A stretch of DNA of 64,000 nucleotides from Epiperipatus broadwayi (GCA_028023455.1 JAQFVV010000014.1:4095336-4159335), one strand, 5' to 3'. Shown: positions 1 through 13,462, counted from the stretch's first letter. The notes: a model not told the origin generated them from the sequence alone. Made by a program: numbers and translations.

Positions 1-1380
1 TGCTCCTCAGTCCATTTCCATCTTTCATCTTTCCTGATTAATAATGGTTCCATGTGGTCAGAGAATTTTTGGTAGAAATGATGGTAAAAATTACATAGGC
101 CTAAAATTGATCAGATTTGTTTTTTATTGATCGGTTTAGGAAAGTTTTGAATGGGACTGATCTTGTCTGGATGAGGTCTTATCTCATCACAACCTATGAT
201 ATGACCTAAGAAGATAACCTGGTTTGAGACTAGGGTACTCTTCTTGAAGTTGATCTTGATGCCTTTCCAGAAGCACTCCTGGAAAAACATAGTCAGGTGT
301 TGAAAGTGCTTTTCAACAATGGTAGATGCAATAATCACATCATCCACATATATCTTAATGATCTGCTTTACCTCAGGAGATAAGGTCTGATCTAAGCATT
401 GTTTCAAACCAGCACCACTATTTATCAACCCAAATGGCATCCTATTAAATTGGTATGTAAATCCCCCATATTGAAAGGCAGTGTATTGGCAATCATTCGG
501 ATGGAGTTCGATCTGCCAATAGCTAGAGGTTAAATTGAAAGTGGAAAACACCTTTTTGTTTCCAAATCTCATGAATAATTCGTGTATGGGCAGTGGAATG
601 TTTCTGTCAGGGACAGTAATTTTGTTTAGTTGTCTAGCATCCAAACAAAATCTCATTGACCCATCTTTCTTTTTCGCAGTTACGACTGGATTACAGTATG
701 GTGAAGAGCATTTGGAAATGATCCCCAATCCAGCATTTTGTTAATTTGTTTGGTTATCTCTTGCCGATGCTGGTATGGAATAGTATATGATCTGGATTGA
801 AATGGTTGGTCATGTACTAATCTTATTCTCTGCTGAAATCCTTCTATCACTCCTGGTTTCTCTGAAAAAATCGGGCTAAATTTATGTATCGCACATCTCA
901 ATTTCAATGTCTCCTCGCTTCCAAGCAAGTTGGACTCTGCAAACTTACTATCTATGAGTAACTTTGGGATACTAGATATAACACAGTCAACTTCAGGGAG
1001 ATCATATCTCAGAAGTAATGTCATCTCCAAGACCTCATCACTTATCTTAACTACTTTATTAGAGAAATCAATAATACAAGTGTTCAAGTGTAGAAAGTCT
1101 GACCCAAGAATGACATCATGGATTAAACCACTCAGTACAAGGAACACATGATAGAGGATTGTTTGGCTGACTTTCATTTTAACCCAGATTTACTTTTGTA
1201 CAAGTTTTGCTTTCCTACTGTTAGCCATGGTGACCTGAATAGATTTCAATGATAAGGTTTTAATTTTGGGATTTTTAATAAAAATTTCCTGGTAAAATTT
1301 ATCTGAGATAACAGAAATCTGGCTACCAGAATCTAACAGTGCTTAATGAATAGACTTTAAAAAAATATCATGGAGTTTAT
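1..1380 (-). pseudogene. Gypsy/Ty3 pol fragment (protease, RT, start of RNase H), decayed
   Basis: Read on the minus strand, this is a Ty3/Gypsy pol segment running off the left edge. It starts with an aspartic protease: the active site reads LLDSGSQ near 1315-1343 and the later ILGSDFL motif is near 1110. A linker leads into reverse transcriptase (KKKDGSMRFCLDARQLN, then the catalytic YVDD near 345, then FLGHIIG). The start of RNase H (MEPLLIRKDE) is at 25-60. Breaks: an in-frame stop at 1190-1192 inside the protease, a frameshift near 715-730 where the linker joins RT, and a TGA near 110 just after the RT. No LTR or primer-binding site is visible, so the 5' end near 1380 looks truncated. 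The family assignment rests on motif order and is firm; the clade within Gypsy is not resolved. It is inactive as it stands. Confidence 0.88.
25..60 (+). repeat. 36-bp perfect inverted repeat, left arm (partner 1420-1455)
   Basis: Positions 25-60 are the exact reverse complement of 1420-1455. Both arms encode the start of the Gypsy RNase H domain, so the repeat is conserved pol sequence in two opposed fragments and not a transposon terminal repeat. Homology continues imperfectly beyond the arms, towards position 1 on one side and past 1455 on the other. Confidence 0.9.
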
Positions 1381-1419
1381 ATCTGCAGACAATTATCTAT
1401 TGTGCCAGGCATTATCAAA

Positions 1420-1870
1420 TGACCACATGGAACCATTATTAATCAGGAAAGATGAAGATGAAAATGTGAGAGCAAGATCAGGCATTTGAAATAAAACAGA
1501 AGTTTTTAGAGCAAGAATTATGTTAACTCCTGATTTTAATAAACCGATTTATGAATCCAGATGGATAAATGGTGGAGTAAAGTGGCAATTATCCCCCAAA
1601 TCAGGAAGATGTCAAAATGAGGTCCTCTCGCTATCAGCTGATGTGCGAGGTCAAAGTATTATCTGTAACAGAAGGAGGCCCTTCTTAGACCTTCAAGATT
1701 CTTCTTGGATCAGGAGGTGATAGTGATCACAGATCCTAAAAATACAATTCAGACCGCAGTTATCGACCAACGTCGTCTGAGATTAGATGGGATTTGTTTG
1801 CAAAATTCAAATACACCATGCAATGTTACGAAAGGATCTGAAATATTGTGGCCGATAATACTAGTCAAGG
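1420..1870 (+). pseudogene. Gypsy RNase H fragment in opposite orientation
   Basis: On the plus strand the reading begins at the same RNase H start as the neighbouring minus-strand copy (DHMEPLLIRKDE) and continues through the RNase H domain: LTPDFNKPI near 1521, a degenerate VIVITDPKN near 1720, then RRLRLDGICLQN and a frameshifted end of the domain near 1860. Several frameshifts break it into short pieces. The first 36 bases match the reverse complement of 25-60 exactly, so this is a second copy of the same family or an inverted duplication. It starts abruptly at that repeat and fades out before integrase. Confidence 0.75.
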
Positions 1871-1879
1871 TACGTAATG

Positions 1880-3107
1880 AATTTAAAAATTAAAGCAGAG
1901 AATGCCTTCATTATCAATATATTGACACTGATATTTAGTGTAAAAGAATATTTGAAAACTACCCAAATTTCAATAAAGATAATGAATTAAGGAGCTTTGG
2001 AGAAAGTTTTGAGATTTTGATTTGTATAAAAATAGAAAATGAGGGATTTATATATATAAAAGTAAATAATATTACGAGATGAAGTGGAGAAATTGGTAAT
2101 GCAGAAGCATTGCATATCCCCACTAATAAAATATTCACTGTTTATATGGATACTACGGTGCCCATGGAAACATAGCATACTTTGAAGAATTGATTTTGCT
2201 GACCTGAAGCTATGTATAAATACATATTGGAATACATCAAGATTGTCTGAGTGTGCCTTCAAGCCAAAAATGAGCCAAATCAAAATTGTGCTATAATGCT
2301 ACCAAAAATCAATATTACCTAAAGGACAAATGAAAAAATCTTGGTGATCGATGAGCCACTTACCCCCATTTGGCAAAATATCTATTAGTCACTATGATCT
2401 GTTTATTAGGAGCAATAACCTCCGATACCCCAAACTAATACCATGTATTACCATCAAGGTATTAGACCCACGCGGAAAAAACCAAAACCATTTTAACGAA
2501 CCATGTACCCCTTTCCTATCAAGAATGGGGAAAAATGGGTGGGAAAACAGAAAAATGTGTATTGTCAAATTAGAATCCTTAATCAAACCTGTGGGTGTGC
2601 TGTGGGAACTCGGTCATTTGTTCAGGACATACAAGAGATGAGCATAAAGGAGTGGGTAAGGAGTTGAGACCAGATAGTTAATTATCAACTGGGTGTAAAT
2701 GAATATTCACACCCATTGAACTACATTTTAATCAATCGAATTCCCATGTTGTTCACTAAATATCAACCTATGACTAGATATAAACAAGTAATATGGAGGA
2801 AAATGTGCAGAAAACATATTTTTGAGATTAGTAAGCAAGGTAATAAAAGGAACAAATAAGCTGGAACTCCGCATACTTTCAAAATAAGAATAAAGGAACC
2901 TCATGCCTAGTAATCAAATTGATAATAAATACAGTAAATTTTACCATACTATGAAAGGACCTTACATAATAGTTAAACAATCAGTCATGCATTTTGAGAT
3001 TTGAATAAGGAAGACAAGTTAAGAATATCACATATAATACCCCGAATTATAAAACCACGTACTATGAAGTAATCTTAATTGAAAGTATAGAATTGTCATA
3101 CTCAACT
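1880..3107. other. AT-rich stretch with no recognised gene
   Basis: Only short open frames occur (for example 2351-2641 plus and 1987-2283 minus), with no recognisable motif. The sequence is presumably intron or degraded repeat. I saw no match between this stretch and the LTR at 5646-8531, so it is probably host flank of the element in the gap. Confidence 0.5.
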
Positions 3108-3607
3108 NNNNNNNNNNNNNNNNNNNNNNNNNNNNNNNNNNNNNNNNNNNNNNNNNNNNNNNNNNNNNNNNNNNNNNNNNNNNNNNNNNNNNNNNNNNNN
3201 NNNNNNNNNNNNNNNNNNNNNNNNNNNNNNNNNNNNNNNNNNNNNNNNNNNNNNNNNNNNNNNNNNNNNNNNNNNNNNNNNNNNNNNNNNNNNNNNNNNN
3301 NNNNNNNNNNNNNNNNNNNNNNNNNNNNNNNNNNNNNNNNNNNNNNNNNNNNNNNNNNNNNNNNNNNNNNNNNNNNNNNNNNNNNNNNNNNNNNNNNNNN
3401 NNNNNNNNNNNNNNNNNNNNNNNNNNNNNNNNNNNNNNNNNNNNNNNNNNNNNNNNNNNNNNNNNNNNNNNNNNNNNNNNNNNNNNNNNNNNNNNNNNNN
3501 NNNNNNNNNNNNNNNNNNNNNNNNNNNNNNNNNNNNNNNNNNNNNNNNNNNNNNNNNNNNNNNNNNNNNNNNNNNNNNNNNNNNNNNNNNNNNNNNNNNN
3601 NNNNNNN
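3108..3607. other. Assembly gap (500 N)
   Basis: Exactly 500 consecutive N, which looks like a placeholder of unknown true size. The last 26 bases of an LTR follow it directly, and the matching 3' LTR is about 2.9 kb, so the gap probably hides a whole 5' LTR and may be several kilobases long. Open frames drawn through it are meaningless. Confidence 0.95.
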
Positions 3608-3633
3608 AACATACAATTCTGACCGGTACAGTG
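3608..3633 (+). repeat. 3' end of the 5' LTR of the gag-only element
   Basis: These 26 bases (aacatacaattctgaccgg followed by taca, with minor edges) recur at the end of the 3' LTR near 8509-8531. Both copies end in CA; the sequences diverge immediately after, which marks the LTR/internal junction here and the LTR/flank junction there. No clear primer-binding site beginning TGG follows the 5' copy. Confidence 0.75.
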
Positions 3634-3659
3634 TATTTTTTTTTATCCGGGTTTGGGCG

Positions 3660-4999
3660 ATGAGGATGGGATGGTTAAGGAGGGGAAGGGGGAGTGATCT
3701 AGCTATTACAAACCATAGACAGAATCCAATGGAAAGATTAATGAATGGTAGGGAAGGTAGCGAATCGGGAAATGAAAATGAGAGTGAAGGCAGTGAGGAG
3801 CTCGGGTCAGAAATTATTTTTAAAGAACCAGGTGTAAGGGATCATGAGCGGGTAAAATCGGGGATCGACGATGATAATCAGAGCCTACTCGTCCTAATCC
3901 ATAAAATCGTGCAAGAAAATAGAAGGGACAGGGAAGAATTGTATAAAATGGTCCAAGAAAGTAGGAGGGCAGCCAGGGAGGATCTCCGAATCATGATCCA
4001 GGAGAGCAGGAAGGAAGCCAGAGAAGAGTTCTGTATCATGCTCCAGGAGGTGAGGGAAGAGTCCCGGAGACATTTCCAGGAAACAACGATTAGGATGCAG
4101 CAAGCAGATGGTGCAAATACCCATGCTATGAAGACTGAAGAATGCAGCCAACTACGCCAGAGCGACGGGTTGAAAGAAACCATTGGGAATCTGCGTTGGG
4201 AGCTGGGACCGAATGGACCGGCGCCACGATGTGAGTCAGGCAGCCAAGATGAGTCACCCCCAGACTCCAACATAAAAGGAGGGAGAATGGAACGCCAGTA
4301 CCAGATCGTAAAAGGGGACGAAACAATGGTTAAGGAAGTGATCATAGAAAGTGCTCGAGAGCCAGATGGGATTAATCACGGGAATAGTTCCAACATGGCT
4401 AAATTCATTCAAGTACAGCCCTTTTGGGGGGAGCCAGGGGATAGTCCACAGGCACATCTAGGAAGCTTAAAGGAGCTCTTTTTTTCAACTCTGCTACGAA
4501 TGCCGAGCAAGTGGCCATAGCCAGCCATTACCTAAGGGGCATGGCGAAGGATTGGTGGGGCTCTCTGGTCATGAAGCCCAAAACCTTTAAATACTATGAG
4601 GAAGCAGTGCTGGGAAGTTTTTGGGATGAAGAGCGGCAGGATGGGATCCTGGAAGCATTGACCATGGAAAAGTACGGGCCCAACTCCAAGGAAACTCACA
4701 CGCAGTTTTTTGTATGCCAAGTGGCAAGGTTCCGATCTCTGACGGCGTTCGCGTATTCGGACCCCCAAATTATTAGGACTATCCACCATAATATGCCTGC
4801 CTGGGTGCAGAAATTGATGCTCGGAAGTCAGATCGTTGAGGTAGATAAGATGTCCCGATTTCTAACATCTCTCGATTATGGCAACTTGGCTCCAGAGCCA
4901 GATAAACCTCGGAAAGAAGGACCAGGAGGCTACCGCAATGCTGGGGCATATGATTCACACACGAAACAATATATACCACCAGACCCTGGGAGAAGATAG
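3660..4999 (+). CDS. Gag-like protein of an LTR retrotransposon, one frameshift
   Basis: The reading starts at ATG 3660 (or ATG 3729) and runs in two overlapping frames to 4999. The N-terminal half is acidic, then strongly charged: three 15-residue repeats around MxQESRxEARE (about 3945-4080) predict a coiled coil. The C-terminal half is capsid-like, with PFWGEPGDSPQAHLGSLKELF before the break and an ASHYLRGMAKDWW segment after it, as in Ty3/Gypsy gag. A single-base length change in the T7 run at 4479-4485 separates the frames; it could be a mutation, a sequencing error or a recoding site. No CCHC zinc knuckle is seen before the stop. GC content is clearly above the surroundings. No protease, RT or integrase follows, so any mobility would need proteins supplied in trans. 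Confidence 0.8.
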
Positions 5000-5645
5000 C
5001 CCAAGTAGGGAAAGAGAAGAATAGAAAAAAAAAGGGGGAGAAATAGATTGCTGGACCTTGTAAGATAGTCAAATGTATATTCTAGTTGTTTTGTTTTTCT
5101 TTCTTGTTTCATTGTTTTATATATAAAATGTAGTTACTAACTAATTGTCAAAGAGGCCGACTGAATTTAGGCAGGGTAAAGTTTACTAAAGCTAATTTAA
5201 GAATAAATTTCAAGCCATGTAAATATTAAAGTAGGGAAACCGTGTTGTGCGTTTTCTTGTTACCTGAAAGGATGCGTCAACTCCAAGTAAAATCTTTTTT
5301 TTATTGATTTTTTTTTATCTAGGGGCATATGAAGCGGAATCTGTTGCACACATTCAGCTTCACTCTCTAATAATGTTTGAAACCTCCAAACATGGTTTCA
5401 AACCTAACCATTTAATTATAGATCACCGGGGAGTGAAGGTATACCAATGCGCATGGTTGTTTATGTATGTGTAAACTTTAAATTCATTTAACATTAATAT
5501 GCATAAAAACAATTATATATTTTCATTACGGTAAACAATCGTGCGTATGTGTGTGTAACAGATCAACTTTAATAATTTAAAGCGTTGCATAATGTATATT
5601 TTATTCATACATATATTTTCATAGAGAGAAAGTTCGAGAGGGGAA
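5000..5645 (+). other. Non-coding 3' internal region of the gag-only element, ending in a polypurine tract
   Basis: No open frame longer than about 60 codons lies between the gag stop and the inferred 3' LTR. A purine run (aaaaaaaaagggggag) sits just after gag near 5023-5040. A second tract, gagaggggaa, at 5636-5645 is followed directly by TG and is my choice for the polypurine tract that primes plus-strand synthesis. The first tract remains an alternative LTR boundary. Confidence 0.5.
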
Positions 5646-5778
5646 TGTAAAATTAGTAAATAAAAGACTTACCGTCTTCCAAATTATAAAAGAAATTTGT
5701 TTTATTGTAATATAGATTTATTTAAGCGTCATGATTAGTTAACGGTGATTCTGCAGGTCTATTTTCAGCTTAAAGTAG

Positions 5779-6030
5779 ACGAAAACCAACTCTCGAACTT
5801 GATCTCATTTGTAGTCCAAAATATGCTGTATCATTGTAGTTGTTAAAACATCCGGGAATTAGATAAAAACTAACTCTCAAACTTAATCTCGTTTGTAGTC
5901 CAAAATATGCTGTATCATTGTAGTTATTAAAACATCCGGGAATTAGATAAAAACTAACTCTCGAATTTAATCTCGTTTGTAGTCCAAAATATGCTGTATC
6001 ATTGTAGTTATTAAAACATCCGGGAATTAC
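5779..6030. repeat. 84-bp tandem repeat, three copies
   Basis: Successive copies have the motif aactctc(g/a)aa at 5789, 5873 and 5957, a period of 84 bp. The unit contains tagtccaaaatatgctgtat and aaaacatccgggaatta, and units two and three are almost identical. Because 84 is a multiple of three, an open frame passes through on the minus strand; I read that as a by-product of the period. It lies inside the LTR, where such arrays can be enhancer or spacer repeats. Confidence 0.9.
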
Positions 6031-7259
6031 CCAGTGGCGGTGATAACGAGTATAAAGACAACCACATTTCCTAACTAAAAGAGGAGACATGTCATTTTTC
6101 TAACGCCTTGCTAAGGGGAAGTCACACCCCTCTGATCGGCAACATGATGGGCTAATAAAACATAGATTTGCTTCCCCGGATCTCTCCAAAAATCTAACCG
6201 ATGCCTAAATACTCGGAAACCATCGTTCATCAATTGCTGCCAAAATGAACTTAATATTGAATAAAGAATGGACCAAAACCTTAATTTCGTCAATTTTTAG
6301 TAAATTAATTCCTTTATCAAACATGGAACCAACACGTGCACATCCGGCTGGAAATTCATTGGAAAGAAAGGTAATTCCTTGCCGTATAAACGAACTTTCA
6401 TCTTAATAACCTTTTTCTATTGTAAAATATAAATGTAATATTTTTAGTTCTGAAATTTCTCCTAATATAAAAATGTAATTACTTATTTTGTGATCGGTAG
6501 TGCTAAGCCGATTAACTGCCTAAATAATGACCTCTTTTCTTTGTTTTATTATTTCTGTTTGTTGTATATTTCAACTGTAATTCTCACTTTCTAAACTCGA
6601 TTGCTAGGTTCTCACTTTCCTTGTATTTTTATTTTAATACGGCCATGTTTATTTAATATTATGCAAGTCATATCAATTTTTAGTATGCTAATAACTCGAT
6701 CTGGCGAATCAATCCTATTTATTTTTGCTATTCTGCCATTGCGGAATATTTAATCGTAAACGTAAGAGTATTCACATTATAAAATTCGCCCGATCGAGAG
6801 ATTTTCCTAAATTATGTTTTAATAATGAATATTATGCTTTTCACTACTATTTAAATAAATGATTTACTATTGCTCCACGCTATTGATTAACATGATGAAA
6901 ATTGATTATTACATAACTTTAATTCAGACCCTTATGTCTAGATGATTCATTGTATAAATCGCCCCGCCATCTAACGATAATTTAAGTCACTTAGTTCTCG
7001 GGTGGGTTAATATGCGTTTAGCGAAGGAATTTTAATGTTTTAATATTTATCCTTAAGATATTGAATATACTCTTTAAGTAAGTTGTATGCCCTGTTTGGG
7101 ACTGCTTTTAGATCATTATTTCATTACGTTAGACTTAATTAGTATTTTAAGGCTGTATAAATCAGGGTAAATCAAACCTGACAGCTTTCGTAACGTGTCC
7201 CGGTGACAACATTCCTAATTCAGAAATGACGTTGTCATGCATTTTCTCGATAATGGAAT

Positions 7260-7300
7260 ACTTATATAAAGCACAATTCTCGACAGAGCGTGGAGGCCCC
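7260..7300 (+). promoter_or_regulatory. TATA-like candidate LTR promoter
   Basis: TATATAA at 7264-7270 is followed after about 25-30 bases by a GC-richer stretch (cgacagagcgtggaggccc), which would be a plausible start region. It lies in the middle of the inferred LTR, where a U3/R boundary is expected. Support is by motif and position only. Confidence 0.3.
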
Positions 7301-8531
7301 AGCTTTTACATATTGTCTTAGGTTAGGTAAGCACTGCTATAGGTTAACATCCTATGAGTTGGAACCATAGTATCCTGCCAACCAATTCCCAATGATATCC
7401 GTCACAAATGCGGATAAGATTAATGTTCTTCACTCCCAAATAAATGAAGCTCATCATCCACTCAGGCCTTGTCATGCGGTTCACACGTTATTGTTCCTAT
7501 CCTTTCATAAAGTTCAAATGTCTATACGCCGTAATGATATAAGTTCCATAAGTCATCCCAAAATTCTCGTTATAGTTTAAATTTAATTAACTTTAGTATA
7601 TATACATTATCGCTTATTAGCGCTACCCATCCTTCATTCAATCGCTATTAATACATCATTAATTAACTATTGAGAAAATCTATAAATGTAGACTCGCACG
7701 ATAATATAAAAAAATGATCATTTTTCCCTATTTCTCTTCATAGATAAGAAATAAATGAATCATCTCATAAGGTTCCACAATAATTGATTTATAATTAATG
7801 TACCTTCCATGAAATCCAAATGTAATCATATGTTGAATAAAACAAACCTTCGTACCGTTATTAAGTTTGATCATATTCTGTGTAATTTAAAATCTTATAA
7901 GCATTCATTCTAAAAACTATTGTCATGGGTTAGTTTCCTTAACTTAGAAATATCATAGCGTGAGCAATATCAACCCGTTAAATCACATTAGCATATTAAG
8001 CCGCAGCTCTCAAATAATTAATTTATCATTATGTATATTTATTGGTGCATATCCATCAAACCTTGTTATGTTATCCGGTTTGACATTGAATGCCCAGGTG
8101 ACTATAAGTGAAACCTAAATCGAGTGTTCAATATATATATATGTTCTAATTCCTTGTAAATCTCCATATCTAGTGATTCACATGATTAATCAATTATTAT
8201 TAATATCACGTTTAATAAATTCACATTTAATAAGCTATTTTTTGGATATTTTTGTTGGTTTGTGTGTGCACGTCTATCATTACTTTGCGTTATCAATTAG
8301 TTAAGCTGTAGGTCTCTTGTATCTTTGCTGAACCTTCCTGGGCCGGAGTAAATTGAAGAGTAGGCTGCTATCATCATAAATGTTGTTTGTAATATGATAG
8401 ACTTGGGAAGTGGGCAATAGGGCGGAGTTCATGAGTATTCCTGACCTGTGTATCTTGTATATGATTGAACTCTAGGTACTTTTGCTTAGGTCCTAATTCT
8501 TGTTAGACGAACATACAATTCTGACCGGTAC

Positions 8532-9200
8532 AATATATATGTAAAATTCAACTTGATATATATTAAATACAGTAATATTCATATAAATTAACTTATTCTG
8601 TTAGAAGTACTTTTGAATATATTCCTTTTAATCTTTATCAGCTATATAGCAATATAACATTGAATAATCAAAACAAGACATTATTTTATAACTCCCACAA
8701 TTCTATTCAGTTGTCCCACAATTTTGTTATTTTAATGTTTGATGGTTGATGATGCATTAATACTTCACAATTTCTTGAAATTAATATAGCTTCTTTTATT
8801 TTTCCTTTATTGTGACCACATTCAATTTGTATAATTTTTATGCTTTTATAATCAAATTTAAACTCATATTCACAAGTTTTATTGTGATCAAATGTAACCG
8901 ATGCTGAAGGTCTATTTTCATCTTTTCCTAATTATTTATCTTTTTGGACTCTTTTATATAGAGGCATATGTTATTTTATTCTTTTTTTCTAATGTACATC
9001 TAGACTCTCAAGCCACATTCATATATTAATTTATATATAATACAATTCTGATTTGAACTTAAATTTTTGCTTTTAGAGTTGTTTATTAATCTATTTGTAC
9101 TATTTGTTGAGAAAAAAGCAATTTGACACAAACCATTATAAATTTTTTTCATAAACTTAACTTGTTCATTTGATATAAATGGCATTACAATCCATTTCAT
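8532..9200 (-). pseudogene. PLE A GIY-YIG endonuclease and 3' end (left arm)
   Basis: The minus-strand frame 9200-9000 ends in NCIIYKLIYECGL, the start of a PLE GIY-YIG domain (consensus xVYKIxCxxC). After a stop, VTFDHNKTCEYEFKFD and the terminal EAILISRNCEVLMHHQ match the C-terminal part of that domain, where a conserved helix and E/N residues lie. It is repeated in inverted orientation at 10019-10612. Confidence 0.7.
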
Positions 9201-9328
9201 AATAATATTATTTTTAGTTTTATTATATCTTTGACCTTTTTTACATTTTTTAATAGTATGAGTAATAATTTTTTATCATAACCAATTTTCAACAAATCAT
9301 TAATAAATTTACATTTTTTATTTTGTCA

Positions 9329-9499
9329 TTAAAATAGGCAAAACTCTCCATACAGTAGTGCCAGAATCCAGAGTAATCAATGGATGCCATTGATTACTTT
9401 GGTTTACACTGAGTGGCACTACTGTATGGAGAGTTTTGCCTGTTTTAATAACAGTTATGAGCAAGCATAAAAAACAATGATCATGTGATGTTTAGTGTT
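9329..9499. mobile_element. Fold-back element (same family as 54421-54759), 15-bp TSD
   Basis: The arms aggcaaaactctccatacag and the matching tgtatggagagttttgcct enclose a short loop with a second palindrome (aatcaatggatgccattgatt). The insertion is bordered by the direct repeat ttttttattttgtca at 9314-9328 and 9500-9514. The same end sequences and the trailing gatcatgtgatgttta recur at 54421-54759. It has no coding capacity. Confidence 0.75.
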
Positions 9500-9569
9500 T
9501 TTTTTATTTTGTCACTAGAATTAAAGATACATTTGATTCATATGAGATAAATCCTCTAGTTTCAATTGG

Positions 9570-10008
9570 TTTTATTATCATCAAATAATCCAAATTGTAT
9601 TCATTATGTATAAAATTAATATTCAAAAATTTTACTGCATTACATATTTTTTTGAGATATAACCCACTTTAAATTTTTAATCTGATTTAATTCATTAAAG
9701 AAATTGTTTATTATATCATGATTTCCACCAATAAACACATCATCCAAATATCTATGATATACTTTAATTATATGATCTTTTTGGTTGCTTTAAGATTTTA
9801 CCTTCATAAGTTGACATAACAACATTATATATTTGAGCAATACCAGGAAGTTCCATTGACCAACTATAACTCATTTTATAATATTCATTATTAAAATGAA
9901 CATAAATATTTTTATCAATAAAATGTAATACTTTTATAATAAAACCTATAATATTAAACTTTATATTTTTTAAACTTTATATTTTTTGAAACCAAAGCAT
10001 TATAAATA
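9570..10008 (-). pseudogene. PLE A reverse transcriptase fragment
   Basis: The minus-strand reading gives NNEYYKMSYSWSMELPGIAQ, the position of the PLE motif with F-N-x-x-YxQ-xxGxxMG, then YHRYLDDVFIGG with the catalytic LDD near 9745, then FFNELNQIKNLKWV. A TAA and a frameshift separate the first two blocks. The motif order and the following GIY-YIG region assign it to Penelope-like elements, which use a reverse transcriptase related to telomerase. Confidence 0.8.
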
Positions 10009-10018
10009 TTTATTTAAA

Positions 10019-10612
10019 TTTATGAAAAAAAATTATAATGGTTTGTGTCAAATTGCTTTTTTCTTGACAAATAATACAAATAGATTAATTAACAACTCTA
10101 AAAACAAAAATTGAAATTGAAATCAAAAATATATTATATATAAATTAATGTGTTAATGTGGCTCACAATACATCAGAGAGTCTAGATGTACACTTGAAAA
10201 AAGAATACAATAACATATGCTTTTATATAAAAGTTCAAAAAGATAAACAATTAGGAAAATATAAAATAGACCTTCAGCATTTGTTACATTTGATCATAAT
10301 AAAACTTGTAAATACAGTTTAAATTTGATTATAAAAACATAAAAATTATAAAAATTGAACATTGCTCAATAAACAAAAAATAAAAGCTCAGGAAATCATC
10401 AAGTATTAATTAATCATCAATCATCAAAGATTAAAATAACAGAATTGTGGGAGAACTGAATAGAATTATGGAAGTTAAAAAATAATATCTCATTTTCATT
10501 ATTCAATCATATCATTATATAACTGACAAGACTTAAAGAAATACTGTATAGTTGAAAATACTTCTAACAGAATAAGTTGAATTATATATCAAGTTGAATT
10601 TTACATACATTT
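10019..10612 (+). repeat. PLE A right arm: inverted copy of the GIY-YIG/3' end
   Basis: It begins with a stretch closely matching the reverse complement near 9160 (atgaaaaaaa then tataatggtttgtgtcaaa) and ends with attttacatac, matching the reverse complement of the left end near 8540. It contains the same endonuclease remnant, with more damage. Together with the left arm it forms a very large potential hairpin. Confidence 0.8.
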
Positions 10613-10913
10613 CGAAGAAATACAGGTATCAAAATTAATATTTTAATATATATATAAGTGTAATAATGCTCAAGGTTGCCTTGATAACAGTTTGAAATTG
10701 TTGATTGTTATTGATATTGTCTAAGTGTTGACTGGTTTTTAATAATATATATGTAAATGATTTTCATTAAGCTTAAAACAATTAACACAGCATCACCATT
10801 TTTTACGTCAAATATTTTATACAGTCATATACATATTATAAATTCAAATTTTGATTTATATTAATAATAATAAAAGAAAAAAAACATTTTTTTGAGTTCA
10901 AATTGCTCTAATG

Positions 10914-13462
<2,549 letters not shown>

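Larger units (their letters stand above)
5646..8531 (+). repeat. 3' LTR, about 2.9 kb, of the gag-only element
   Basis: It begins TGTAAAATTAG directly after the polypurine tract and ends in a CA shared with the 5' LTR end at 3608-3633. The length is unusual for a metazoan Gypsy LTR. CpG dinucleotides are more frequent here than in the surrounding intron. It contains an 84-bp tandem repeat (5779-6030) and a TATA-like promoter near 7263. No coding frame of note occurs. The start coordinate is inferred from the purine tract because the other LTR is missing; the end is well supported. The next base after 8531 belongs to PLE A. Confidence 0.55.
8532..10612 (-). mobile_element. Penelope-like element A with inverted duplicated 3' end
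   Basis: The minus-strand unit carries part of a PLE reverse transcriptase (10008 down to about 9570) and then the GIY-YIG endonuclease region and 3' end (about 9165 down to 8532). A second copy of that endonuclease/3' end lies at 10019-10612 in the plus orientation, giving outward-facing arms of about 600 bp that are roughly 85-90% alike by eye. The RT lacks its N-terminal part, so the copy is 5'-truncated and joined to an inverted partial copy. A fold-back element (9329-9499) has inserted between the RT and endonuclease parts. Many stops and frameshifts make it inactive. Its left end touches the LTR element end at 8531. Confidence 0.8.

Noticed and set aside
2351-2641. 96-codon plus-strand frame before the gap
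   Set aside because: No motif, no homology recognised, and an opposed frame of similar length; treated as chance.
3028-3616. Open frames crossing the N gap
   Set aside because: They consist almost only of undefined residues; nothing is encoded that can be seen.
5770-6090. 106-codon minus-strand frame with three 28-residue repeats
   Set aside because: It follows from an 84-bp tandem repeat whose period is a multiple of three; it lies in an LTR and has no family match I recognise.
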